DNA of 64,000 nt from NCBI GenBank assembly GCA_016223165.1, contig JACRPO010000012.1, positions 248,001-312,000 of the forward strand, read 5' to 3'. This stretch comes from Burkholderiales bacterium. GTDB taxonomy: Bacteria > Pseudomonadota > Gammaproteobacteria > Burkholderiales > Burkholderiaceae_C. Shown one piece after another: positions 52,603 through 60,501 of the stretch. Every line of letters begins with the position of its first letter. The stretch's first letter is position 1. Under the pieces are notes generated by a model. It saw nothing but the letters and a program-made list of their open reading frames with translations, made no database searches and was not told where the DNA came from. A program made the position numbers and the translations under genes.

Positions 52603-52637
52603 GCGCTCCGCCCCTCGGCGCGCGACGGGCGGAACGC
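52603..52637. terminator. Bidirectional terminator candidate
   Basis: GCG-C-TCCGCCC, 13 bases, GGGCGGA-A-CGC: a 7-bp stem extended by 3 more pairs after a mismatch, between the convergent stops of the TRAP receptor and dioxygenase genes. Confidence 0.5.
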
Positions 52638-52647
52638 CTGCGGTTCG

Positions 52648-53529
52648 TCAGCGCTCCTGAGGCTCAAGCAAGCGGCCGCTCGGCGTTCCGAGCACCGTCA
52701 ACCGGTGCATGTGGCGCGTGGTCTGGTGGCTGTAGTCGGGCACGGCGAGGTGGTTGGTGCAGCGGTTGTCCCACATCAACATGTCGTTCACCTTCCACGC
52801 GTGGCGGTAGGTGAACTCCGGCTTCACCGAATGTTCGAACAGATATTGCAGCAGCCCGGCGCTCTCGGCCTGGCTCATGCCGACGAAGCGCTGGGTCTGA
52901 CCTTCGCTGATGTAGAGCGCCTTGCGTCCCGTTTCCGGATGCACGCGCACCACCGGCTGCGCAACCGGCGGCGACAACTCGTTCATCTTGCGGATCTGCT
53001 CGGGGTCGCGGCTGGTGAAGTACGGGTTGTGCGCGCTGTAATGCTCGAGGCTGTGCACCGCGTCGAGCTTGTCCAGCACCGCACGCAGCGCCGGTGACAG
53101 GGTCTCGTAGGCGCGGTACATGTTGCACACCATCGTCGTGCCGCCCACCGGGGGAATCTCCAGGCAGTAGAGCATCGTCGCCATCGTCGGGTGCGTGGTG
53201 AACGAGTGGTCCGAGTGCCACAGCCGGCCGGTGTCCTTGGTCTGAGATTCCTTGCCGCCGATCTTCTTGTTCGTGATCAGGTAGATCTCCGGATGTTCGG
53301 GGTGGCGGTAGAACGGCACCGACTTGTGATCGTCGAGTTCGCCGAACATGCGCCCGAACGCGATCTGGCGGGGTGGCGGCAAGTCCTGGCCGCGGAAGAC
53401 GATGACCAGATGATCGAGCCACGCCTGACGGATGGCCGCACGCGTGGCGTCATCGACCGGGCGGCCGAGGTCGACGCCGGATATCTCCGCGCCGATGCCG
53501 TACGACAGCGGCCGAACTTGGATGGGCAT
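52648..53529 (-). CDS. TauD/TfdA-family Fe(II)/2-oxoglutarate dioxygenase
   Basis: Non-heme iron dioxygenase of 293 residues that hydroxylates a substrate with 2-oxoglutarate and O2. The iron ligands are His105 and Asp107 (WHSDHSF) and a distal His near 273 (TRHMHRLTV), with the Arg that binds 2-oxoglutarate next to it. WDNRCTNHLAVPDY is conserved. Start ATG 53529 with AAGGAG 8 bases upstream. Last gene of a leftward operon. It is clearly related to the dioxygenase at 59.6 kb. Confidence 0.92.
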   Translation of the reverse strand: MPIQVRPLSYGIGAEISGVDLGRPVDDATRAAIRQAWLDHLVIVFRGQDLPPPRQIAFGRMFGELDDHKSVPFYRHPEHPEIYLITNKKIGGKESQTKDTGRLWHSDHSFTTHPTMATMLYCLEIPPVGGTTMVCNMYRAYETLSPALRAVLDKLDAVHSLEHYSAHNPYFTSRDPEQIRKMNELSPPVAQPVVRVHPETGRKALYISEGQTQRFVGMSQAESAGLLQYLFEHSVKPEFTYRHAWKVNDMLMWDNRCTNHLAVPDYSHQTTRHMHRLTVLGTPSGRLLEPQER

Positions 53530-53574
53530 GAACTCGCTCCTTCTGGGTTGGCGATCGCGATGCAATCGGAAAGG

Positions 53575-54612
53575 TCAGGACGGCTCGACGGCCGCATCGA
53601 TGCGGCCGTCCAGACGGACGTTGCGCTCGCGCAGCACGGTGTCGAGCAGTCGGGCACAGGCGTAGACCGCCCGGATCGACGGCACCGGCGTCGAGGTGAG
53701 GTCGGCCAGCTCGACCAGCGCGCCAAGCAGCGCCTCGATCTCGATCGGGCGGCCGGCCTGAACGTCCTGGAGCATCGACGGCCGCGCCGCGCCGACTTCG
53801 AGCGCACGCGACAGGCGCTGCTCGGGCGTGCCCGGAATCTCGACGCCGAGGCGGCGTGCGAGATCGCGCATCTCGAGCATCAGCGTCACGCCGAGCTGGC
53901 GCGCCACGGGCAGGTGGTAGAGGTCGGTGACCGTCGCCTGCGTCAGCGCGCACACCGGGTTCCAGACCACGTTGCCCCAGAGCTTGAACCACTTCTCGGT
54001 GCGGATGTCCGGCGTCACCGGAGCGGCGACGCCGGCGCGCGCGAAGACGTCGGAGAGGGCGAGTACGCGCTCGCCGCTGCTGCCGTCGGGCTCGCCGAGC
54101 GGGAAGCGGTCGGCCGCCGTGACGATGTGCCGCACGACGCCCGGAGCGGCCAGTTCCGCCCCCTTGTGCGCCACCGAGCCGATGACGCGCTGCGGGTCGA
54201 TGTGCCCGGCGATGCGCCCGCCGGGGTCGACCGACTCGAGCCGGCGCCCGGCCAGCGGCCCGCCGTGCGCATGGAAGTACCACCACGGAATGCCGTTCTG
54301 CAGCGTGATGACCGGCGTGCGTACAGCGTAGAGCGCCTCGAGGTGCGGCGCGACGTCGGCGATCTGGTGCGACTTGAGCGCGAGCACGACGAGATCCTGC
54401 GCGCCGAGCGCGTCGCAGCGCACGGCGCTTTCGGCGCGCACGCGCAGCGCGGGCGTCGCCTCGCCGTGCTGGTCGACGAGCTTCAGGCCGTCGCGGCGGA
54501 TCGCCTCGAGGTGCGCGCCGCGCGCCACCACCGACACGTCGTGCCCGGCGAGCGCCAGTCGCCCGGCCAGGAAACCGCCGATCGCTCCGGCACCGACGAC
54601 GCAGATCTTCAC
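53575..54612 (-). CDS. Ketopantoate reductase-like (PanE/ApbA family) dehydrogenase
   Basis: NADPH-dependent 2-oxoacid reductase family, 345 residues. The coenzyme loop is GAGAIGG at 7-13; the catalytic region KWFKLWGNVVWNPVCAL has the Lys and Asn residues of the family. The length is about 40 residues more than PanE, as in the longer group of unknown substrate. GTG 54612 overlaps the stop of the aldolase-like gene (GTGA). Not likely the housekeeping PanE, since it sits in a catabolic operon between aldolase and dioxygenase genes. Confidence 0.9.
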   Translation of the reverse strand: MKICVVGAGAIGGFLAGRLALAGHDVSVVARGAHLEAIRRDGLKLVDQHGEATPALRVRAESAVRCDALGAQDLVVLALKSHQIADVAPHLEALYAVRTPVITLQNGIPWWYFHAHGGPLAGRRLESVDPGGRIAGHIDPQRVIGSVAHKGAELAAPGVVRHIVTAADRFPLGEPDGSSGERVLALSDVFARAGVAAPVTPDIRTEKWFKLWGNVVWNPVCALTQATVTDLYHLPVARQLGVTLMLEMRDLARRLGVEIPGTPEQRLSRALEVGAARPSMLQDVQAGRPIEIEALLGALVELADLTSTPVPSIRAVYACARLLDTVLRERNVRLDGRIDAAVEPS

Positions 54613-55415
54613 CGCGCGTGGTCCGAGCCTTCCCGCTGCAGCTTGCGCAGCATCGCGGCCCATTCGCGGTGCCCTTCACCCCCGAAGCCGCTCTTTGAGA
54701 AGATGCTGCGTCCGCACTCGACGCTCTTGTCGATCACCGACTGCGGCAGCGGGTGCAGCGGCTGCCCGCCCGACTGCGCGGCAATCTGCATGCGGCAGGC
54801 GCGCTCGATGCGGTACATGAGGACGAAGGCCTCGCCGACCGTGCGCCCGGCCGTCAGCGTGCCGTGGTTGCGCAGGATCATGATGCGCTTGTCGCCGAGG
54901 TCGGCAACGAGCCGCGTCTGCTCATCGGGATCCAGCGCCGGCCCCTCGAACTCGTGGTACGTGACCTGGTCGTAGATGACGAGCGCGTGCTGCGTCGCCG
55001 GCAGCAGACCGCCGGCCTGCGTTGCCACCGCGGTTCCGTCGCGCGTGTGCAGGTGCATCACGCAGTCGACGTCCTGGCGCGCCACGTGGATGCAGCTGTG
55101 GATCACGAAGCCGGCCGGGTTGATGATGTAGTCGGTTTCGCTCAGCACCTTGCCGTGCTCGTCGACCTTCACCAGGCTCGAAGCGGTGATCTCCTCGAAC
55201 AGCATGCCGTAGGGGTTGATGAGGAACTGGTCGCGCGCGTCGGGAACGCGCGCCGAGATGTGCGTGGCGAGCAGGTCGCCCCAGCCATGGATCGCGGCCA
55301 GGCGGTACAGCGCCGCGAGATCGCAGCGCATCTTCCACTCGGCTTCGGACATGTCGCGCCGGCGCGCGCCCTCGGAGACGGGACGGGTCGGCAGGGCGCT
55401 CGTTGCAGTGTTCAT
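54609..55415 (-). CDS. Class II aldolase/adducin family protein
   Basis: Zinc-dependent class II aldolase-type fold, 268 residues. Zinc ligands His121 and His123 (MHLHTRDG) and His184 (LRNHGTL) are all present; Glu in FEEITASSLVK is the likely catalytic acid. The HEFEGPAL segment is typical of the branch without known sugar-phosphate substrate. First gene of a leftward operon; divergent from the IclR gene, with an operator in the 188-bp gap. Its paralogue lies at 57.7 kb. Confidence 0.9.
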   Translation of the reverse strand: MNTATSALPTRPVSEGARRRDMSEAEWKMRCDLAALYRLAAIHGWGDLLATHISARVPDARDQFLINPYGMLFEEITASSLVKVDEHGKVLSETDYIINPAGFVIHSCIHVARQDVDCVMHLHTRDGTAVATQAGGLLPATQHALVIYDQVTYHEFEGPALDPDEQTRLVADLGDKRIMILRNHGTLTAGRTVGEAFVLMYRIERACRMQIAAQSGGQPLHPLPQSVIDKSVECGRSIFSKSGFGGEGHREWAAMLRKLQREGSDHAR

Positions 55416-55423
55416 GGTGGCGT

Positions 55424-55447
55424 GTTCGGATTTACGAACGGCGTTCG
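55424..55447. promoter_or_regulatory. IclR operator with three half-sites in divergent gap
   Basis: GTTCG-GATTTA-CGAAC (55424-55439) continues into GGC-GTTCG (to 55447), giving half-sites GTTC-N8-GAAC-N3-GTTC. The order is the mirror image of the operator at 44793-44816. It overlaps the -35 of the rightward promoter and lies 9 bp from the leftward start codon, so it can control both directions. Confidence 0.65.
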
Positions 55448-55471
55448 GGGATCCAGCGTCGTGACTATACT
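55443..55471 (+). promoter_or_regulatory. Candidate promoter of the second IclR gene
   Basis: TATACT (55466-55471) is a near-consensus -10; 17 bases upstream stands GTTCGG, a poor -35 that belongs to the operator. The site lies inside CGTGACTATAC, which recurs at 20599-20609. Confidence 0.45.
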
Positions 55472-55603
55472 GGTTCATCCTGGAAAGAGTCGAGACAAGC
55501 GAAACGTGCGAGCCCGTGCCCTCCGTCCCCGGCGTCCCGAGATCGGGCTGAAGCCGGCCCGACCGTGAAGAGCCGTGCCCGCCCGGCGGCCTCGGCAACG
55601 CCC

Positions 55604-56518
55604 ATGCACCCTCGCCGCCACATCGCGACCGCCTCCTCGCAGGCCGTTGCCGATGCGAGCGGCGACGCGGCGGCCGGCCCGCGCTCGCTGCACCGCACGT
55701 TGCGCCTCATCGAGCATCTGGCGCACGCGCGCGCCGGCCTGTCGCTGAGCGCGCTCAGCGGCGACCTGGCATTGCCCAAGAGCAGCCTGCTCGGACTGCT
55801 GCGTCCGCTGTGCCGCTACGGCTACCTCGCGCACACCGACGGCAGCTACACGCTCGGACCATCGGCCTTTCGCCTGGGCGTGGCGATCATGCCGACGATG
55901 TCGCTGTCGCGCACCGCCGCGCCGGCGATGCGCCGCCTCGTCGACCGCAGCGGCGAGACCGCACTCATCGCCGTGCTCGACCGGGCGTCGGCGGCCGCCG
56001 TGTACGTCGAGAAGGTGGAGAGCGCGCAGTCGATCCGCTACAGCGTCTCGCTCGGCACGATGCGGCCGCTGTACTGCTCGGCGGCCGGGCGGGTGCTGCT
56101 CGCCTTCGCCGACGACGAGTTCATCGAAGCGTTCCTGCGCCGTGCGCCTTTTCCGGCGCTGACCCCGCAGACGTTGACCCGCGGCGCCGAGTTGCGCGAC
56201 ATGCTGCCGCGCATCCGGGAGCAGCGGCTCGCCGTGACGGTCGGCGAAGTGTCGAGCGACGTCGCCGGCTTCGCCGCCCCGATCTTCGATCACCACGACC
56301 GTGTCATCGCCGCACTGGCCATGGCTGCGCCGGTGAGCCGAACGCGCGCCGATCCGGGGGAGTACGCGGGCCTCGTGCGCCAGGCCGCGAACGACATCTC
56401 GCTGGCGCTCGGGCACCTGCCGCCGCCCGTCGCGCCGGACGGGGCGTCCGAGCGCCGCGAGCAGACGCCGCGGGCGAGCCGGCGCAGCGAGCGCGCTGCC
56501 ACGCGCCTGCCGCGCTGA
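55604..56518 (+). CDS. IclR-family transcriptional regulator
   Basis: Regulator of 304 residues. HTH at about 30-90 (LSALSGDLALPKSSLLGLLRPL) and effector domain with YSVSLGTMRPLYCSAAGRVLLAF and GEVSSDVAGFAAPIFDHHDR. Start ATG 55604; GTG 55565 is an in-frame alternative 13 codons upstream. The Arg-rich C-terminal tail is longer than usual. It is close in sequence to the IclR protein at 44.8 kb and has a similar operator. It probably controls both the leftward aldolase operon and the rightward Bug-aldolase-Bug-dioxygenase genes. Confidence 0.92.
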   Translation: MHPRRHIATASSQAVADASGDAAAGPRSLHRTLRLIEHLAHARAGLSLSALSGDLALPKSSLLGLLRPLCRYGYLAHTDGSYTLGPSAFRLGVAIMPTMSLSRTAAPAMRRLVDRSGETALIAVLDRASAAAVYVEKVESAQSIRYSVSLGTMRPLYCSAAGRVLLAFADDEFIEAFLRRAPFPALTPQTLTRGAELRDMLPRIREQRLAVTVGEVSSDVAGFAAPIFDHHDRVIAALAMAAPVSRTRADPGEYAGLVRQAANDISLALGHLPPPVAPDGASERREQTPRASRRSERAATRLPR

Positions 56519-56582
56519 CCAAGGCACCGCATCCGAGAACAAGCCGACCGATCACAGCGACGAAGACAAAAGGAGACAAACC

Positions 56583-57551
56583 ATGTCATTGGGCCGACTG
56601 CTCGCCGCCTGCGCCCTCACCCTCGCCCTCGCCTGGGTGCCACAGCTTCAAGCTGCCGAAGCCTTTCCGGCACGGCCGGTGCGTTGGATCGTCCCGTTCC
56701 AGCCCGGCGGAACGACCGACATCGTCGCCCGCCTGGTCGCGCAGAAGCTCGCCGAACGCTGGCCGCAGCCGGTGGTCATCGAAAACCGCCCCGGCGCCAA
56801 CGGCGCCATCGGCACGCAGGCCGGCGCGCGCTCGGCGCCCGACGGCTACACGTGGACGTTCGGCTACAACGGCAACATGACGATGAACCCGGTGCTCATC
56901 GCCAAGCTGCCCTACGACCCGAACGCCGACTTCGTCCACGTGGCCAAGATCGTCGGCTCGGCGTTCGTGCTGGTCGTCAATCCGTCCGTCCCGGCGCGCT
57001 CGCTGAAGGAGTTCGTCGACCTGGCCAAGGCGTCGCCCGGCAAGCTCAACGCGGCCATCGGCGGAGGTGCCGGCCAGCTTTCGATGGCGCTGTTCAAATC
57101 GAAGGTCGGCATCGACGTGCTCGACGTCTCCTACAAGGGCAACGCGCCGTCGCTCAACGCCGTGCTCTCCGGCGAAGCGCAGGTGATGTTCGAGACCGTC
57201 GCCGCGGCGCTGCCGCACGTGCGCGCCGGCAAGCTGCGGGCGCTCGCGGTGACCACCCCCAACCGCTCTGCGCTGCTGCCCGACGCGCCACCGATCGCCG
57301 AGATGGTGCCCGGCTTCGATGTCACGCTGTGGTTCGGCGTCGCCGTCCCCGCGGGCACGCCGCCGGCGCTGGTCGATCGCATCAATGCCGACCTGGCCGA
57401 CATCGCGCGCGACCGCGAGGTCAAGGAGAAGTTCGCCGCCCTCGGCCTCGAGCCGCTGGGCGGCTCGGCGGCGCAGACCGGCACGGCGATCCGCGCCGAG
57501 GCCGAGACCTGGCAGCGCGTCGCGCGCGAGGCGAACATCCAGCAGCAGTGA
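56583..57551 (+). CDS. Bug-family (tripartite tricarboxylate transporter) substrate-binding protein
   Basis: Periplasmic receptor of 322 residues with signal peptide about 1-24. Bug signs are PVRWIVPFQPGGTTDIVARL, ENRPGANGAIGTQAGARSAPDG and VSYKGNAPSLNAVLSGE. Strong AGGAG before ATG 56583. No TctA or TctB membrane subunits nearby. Bug proteins bind carboxylates such as citrate, nicotinate or glutarate and are numerous in Burkholderiales. Follows the IclR gene by 64 bp. Confidence 0.93.
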   Translation: MSLGRLLAACALTLALAWVPQLQAAEAFPARPVRWIVPFQPGGTTDIVARLVAQKLAERWPQPVVIENRPGANGAIGTQAGARSAPDGYTWTFGYNGNMTMNPVLIAKLPYDPNADFVHVAKIVGSAFVLVVNPSVPARSLKEFVDLAKASPGKLNAAIGGGAGQLSMALFKSKVGIDVLDVSYKGNAPSLNAVLSGEAQVMFETVAAALPHVRAGKLRALAVTTPNRSALLPDAPPIAEMVPGFDVTLWFGVAVPAGTPPALVDRINADLADIARDREVKEKFAALGLEPLGGSAAQTGTAIRAEAETWQRVAREANIQQQ

Positions 57552-57578
57552 GCACGAGCCTGCGCATGAAGTCGAGCA

Positions 57579-57592
57579 CCGCCGTCCGGCGG
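57579..57592 (+). other. Short hairpin between receptor and aldolase genes
   Basis: CCGCCG-TC-CGGCGG in the 129-bp gap after the receptor gene. It may stop or slow transcription or protect the receptor message, a usual arrangement where the receptor is made in excess. Confidence 0.3.
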
Positions 57593-57680
57593 ACATCCCC
57601 ATCGACGAGCAGCGCGGACCGCGACAGCCGCGATTGCCGAGAACGTGAGCCCGAGCGGCTCCGCAACCTGGAGTGCCTGC

Positions 57681-58454
57681 ATGAACGCCGTTTCGCAAGT
57701 CGAACGCCCTTCCGCCGCCGAGGAGCAGGCGCGCCGCGACCTCGCGGCGTGCTATCGCCTTGCCGACCGCATGGGCTGGTCGGACATCATCTCGGCGCAC
57801 ATCTCGCACCGGGTGCCGGGCGAGCCGGACCGCTTCCTCATCAACCCGTACGGCATGCTGTTCGACGAGATCACCGCCTCGTCGCTCATCAAGACCGACT
57901 CTCGTGGAACGATCTACAGCGCCAGCCCGTTCGGCATCAACCCGGCCGTACTGGTCATCCATGCCGCGGTGCACGATGCGCGCCCCGACCTCAACTGCGT
58001 CATGCACCTGCACACGCGCGACGGCACGGCGGTGTCGATGCAGCGCCACGGGCTGCTGCCGGCCTCGCAGCACGCCCTGGTGGTGTGGGACAAGCTCGCC
58101 TATCACGAGTTCGAGGGGCTGGCGCTCGACGACGACGAGAAGCGCAGCCTGATTCGCGACCTCGGGGCCGAGAAGAAGCTGCTGCTGCTGCGCAACCACG
58201 GCACCCTGAGCTGCGGCGCGACGATGGGCGAGACCTTCATGCTCATGTACCAGCTCGAGCGCGCCTGCCGCATGCAGGTGGCCGCGCTCGGCGGCGAGCA
58301 GCCGCTGTACCCGATCGCGCCCGAGGTCGTCGCACGCTGCGCGGCGCAGGGCACACAGGTCTTCGGCAAGGACGGCTTCGTGCCTCAGGGCCGGCTAGAG
58401 TGGGCTGCGCTGCTGCGCAAGCTCGACCGCGAGGAGCCGGGCTACCGCGACTGA
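57681..58454 (+). CDS. Class II aldolase/adducin family protein
   Basis: Paralogue of the protein at 54.6-55.4 kb; 257 residues. Zinc ligands His109, His111 (MHLHTRDG) and His173 (LRNHGTL); the FDEITASSLIK acid region and YHEFEGLAL are preserved. Start ATG 57681. Lies between two Bug receptor genes. The reaction may be an aldol cleavage, decarboxylation or epimerisation; the sequence does not decide. Confidence 0.9.
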   Translation: MNAVSQVERPSAAEEQARRDLAACYRLADRMGWSDIISAHISHRVPGEPDRFLINPYGMLFDEITASSLIKTDSRGTIYSASPFGINPAVLVIHAAVHDARPDLNCVMHLHTRDGTAVSMQRHGLLPASQHALVVWDKLAYHEFEGLALDDDEKRSLIRDLGAEKKLLLLRNHGTLSCGATMGETFMLMYQLERACRMQVAALGGEQPLYPIAPEVVARCAAQGTQVFGKDGFVPQGRLEWAALLRKLDREEPGYRD

Positions 58455-58461
58455 CCCATTC

Positions 58462-58488
58462 GCACGCCGCCCGGGCGGGCGACCGTGC
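58462..58488 (+). other. Stem-loop between aldolase and receptor genes
   Basis: GCACG and CGTGC enclose the GC palindrome CGCCCGGGCG. The 103-bp gap holds no gene. Possible processing site or weak terminator. Confidence 0.3.
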
Positions 58489-58557
58489 GGCAACACGCGC
58501 GCCGCTTCGCCCGCACCGGCGCGCCTTCCTTTCAAACCCTTCGAGAGAAACGAATCC

Positions 58558-59532
58558 ATGCCCCGGATGAAATCGCTGATCGCCCTGACGATGGCCCTGC
58601 TGTGCGCCGCTGCCGGTGGCGCCCATGCCCAGCCCTATCCCTCGCGCCCGGTGCAGCTCATCGTGCCGTACCCCGCCGGCGGCGCGAGCGACATCATGGC
58701 GCGCGCATTCGCCGAGAAGCTCGCTGCAGGGCTCGGCGCGCAGGTCATCGTCGACAACCGCGCCGGCGCCGGCGGCAACCTGGCAGGCAGCGCGGCGGCC
58801 AAGGCGGCGCCCGACGGCTACACGCTGTTCTTCGGCGCCGCCGGGCCGCTGGCGGTCAACCCGGCGCTGTACGCGAAGATGCCCTTCGATCCGGCGAAGG
58901 ACTTCGCGCCGATCGGGCTTGTCGGCAGCATGGCGCTGTTCCTCACCGTGCCGGCCGATCTGCCTGTGAAGTCGCTGCCCGATCTCATCGCGCTGTCGAA
59001 GGCCCGTCCGGGCGCGCTCAACTACGCCTCGTCGGGAGTCGGCGGCACCACGCACCTGGCGATGGAGTGGCTCAAGAGCCAGGCGGGCGCCGACATCACG
59101 CACGTCCCGTACAAGGGCACCGCCGCCGGCGTGGCCGACATGGTCGGCGGGCGCATCCAGGTCATCTTCGACGCCTGGCCGACGACGAGCCCGCACGTCC
59201 GCGCCGGCAAACTCAGGTACCTGGCCGTCAGCACGGCGCGGCGTTCGGCGCTCGAGCCCGAGGTGCCGACGATGACCGAACTCGGCCTGAGCGGCTTCGA
59301 CCTCTACGTCTGGTACGGCCTCATGGCGCCGGCGGGCACGCCGGCGGAGATCGTGCAGAAGCTCGCTCGGTTGACCGCCGAGATCACCACCAAAGCGGAC
59401 CTGCGCGAGCGCTTCGCCTCGCTCGGCATGGAGCCGCTGACGGGCACCCCCGATCGCTTTGCCGAGCACCTGCGCGTCGAGACCGACAAGTGGGCGCGCA
59501 TCGTCAAGCTCTCGGGCGCAAAGGCCGAGTGA
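58558..59532 (+). CDS. Bug-family substrate-binding protein
   Basis: Second Bug receptor of this region, 324 residues, signal peptide about 1-23 (ends GAHAQ). PVQLIVPYPAGGASDIMARAFA, DNRAGAGGNLAGSAAAKAAPDG and VPYKGTAAGVADMVGGRIQ are the family landmarks. It is more like the majority of Bug proteins than its neighbour at 56.6 kb, so the pair probably binds different acids. Permease genes absent. Confidence 0.93.
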   Translation: MPRMKSLIALTMALLCAAAGGAHAQPYPSRPVQLIVPYPAGGASDIMARAFAEKLAAGLGAQVIVDNRAGAGGNLAGSAAAKAAPDGYTLFFGAAGPLAVNPALYAKMPFDPAKDFAPIGLVGSMALFLTVPADLPVKSLPDLIALSKARPGALNYASSGVGGTTHLAMEWLKSQAGADITHVPYKGTAAGVADMVGGRIQVIFDAWPTTSPHVRAGKLRYLAVSTARRSALEPEVPTMTELGLSGFDLYVWYGLMAPAGTPAEIVQKLARLTAEITTKADLRERFASLGMEPLTGTPDRFAEHLRVETDKWARIVKLSGAKAE

Positions 59533-59567
59533 GGCACGGCCGAAGATCCCTTCATCGGAGATATCTC

Positions 59568-60443
59568 ATGTCCCTGACCATCAAACGACTGTCCTACGGC
59601 ATCGGCGCCGAGGTTCAAGGCGTCGACCTGCGGCGCCCGCTCGCACAGGAGGCGATCGACCAGATCCGCAAGGCCTGGGTCGAGAACTGCATCATGCTCA
59701 TCCGCGACCAGGACATCACGCCACAGCAGCACATCGACTTCAGCAGCCGCTTCGGCGCGCTCGACGACCACGCGGCGCTCTTCAAGTACCGCCACCCCGA
59801 GTTCGCGCAGATCTTCATCGTCACCACCCGGCCCAACGCCGACGGTACGCCGTCCAGCACGCGCGAGACCGGGGTCAACTGGCATTCCGACCTGTCGTAC
59901 ACGACGCGACCGGCCACCGGGTCGCTGCTGTACTGCGTGGAGATCCCGGAGATCGGCGGCGACACCCGCTTCACCAACATGTTCCTCGCTTACGAGACCC
60001 TGTCCGAGGGCATGAAGAAGCTGATCGCCCCGCTGCAGGCGGTGCACAGCTACGCCTGGGCGATCCACGACACCACCTCGACACGCGACCCCGCGGTCAT
60101 GAAGGCGCTGATCGACGTCAACCCGCCGGTGACGCAACCGATGGTGCGGCGCCACCCCGAAACCGGGCGGCTGGCGCTGTATGTCAGCGAAGGCATCACC
60201 ACCCACATCGCCGGCATGACCCGCGAGGAGAGCCAGGGCATCCTGCAGTACCTGTTCGCGCACTCGGTGCGCCCCGAGTTCACCTACCGCCACCACTGGC
60301 GGCCGGGCGACATGATCATGTGGGACAACCGCAGCACGATGCACCAGGCGCTGCGCGACCGCGTGCCCGGCACGCACCGCCACATGCACCGCACCACGGT
60401 GCTCGGCGAGCCGAGCGGCGCGCTGTACGACGCGGCGGCCTGA
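59568..60443 (+). CDS. TauD/TfdA-family Fe(II)/2-oxoglutarate dioxygenase
   Basis: Paralogue of the dioxygenase at 52.6-53.5 kb, 291 residues. Iron ligands His106 and Asp108 (NWHSDLSY) and a distal His in GTHRHMHRTTV with the adjoining Arg. WDNRSTMHQALRD is conserved. Start ATG 59568 with CGGAGA 8 bases upstream. Stop codon lies in the stem of a terminator shared with the opposite IclR gene. Substrates of this family range from taurine to aryloxyacetates; a carboxylate or sulfonate is likely. Confidence 0.92.
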   Translation: MSLTIKRLSYGIGAEVQGVDLRRPLAQEAIDQIRKAWVENCIMLIRDQDITPQQHIDFSSRFGALDDHAALFKYRHPEFAQIFIVTTRPNADGTPSSTRETGVNWHSDLSYTTRPATGSLLYCVEIPEIGGDTRFTNMFLAYETLSEGMKKLIAPLQAVHSYAWAIHDTTSTRDPAVMKALIDVNPPVTQPMVRRHPETGRLALYVSEGITTHIAGMTREESQGILQYLFAHSVRPEFTYRHHWRPGDMIMWDNRSTMHQALRDRVPGTHRHMHRTTVLGEPSGALYDAAA

Positions 60444-60501
60444 GAGCCAGAGGGTCGCCGCGCGCGCATGGGCGCGCCCCTTGTCGTTCGGTGGCTCTCA
60501 G
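60440..60501. terminator. Long bidirectional terminator containing both stop codons
   Basis: CTGAGAGCCA (60440-60449) pairs with TGGCTCTCAG (60492-60501): a perfect 10-bp stem. Inside, GCGCGC-CATG-containing sequence can extend the hairpin. The stop codons of the rightward dioxygenase and leftward IclR genes are both inside the stem. Confidence 0.6.

Noticed and set aside
53575-54612. Calling the reductase PanE of pantothenate synthesis
   Set aside because: Longer than PanE and located in a catabolic operon without pan genes.
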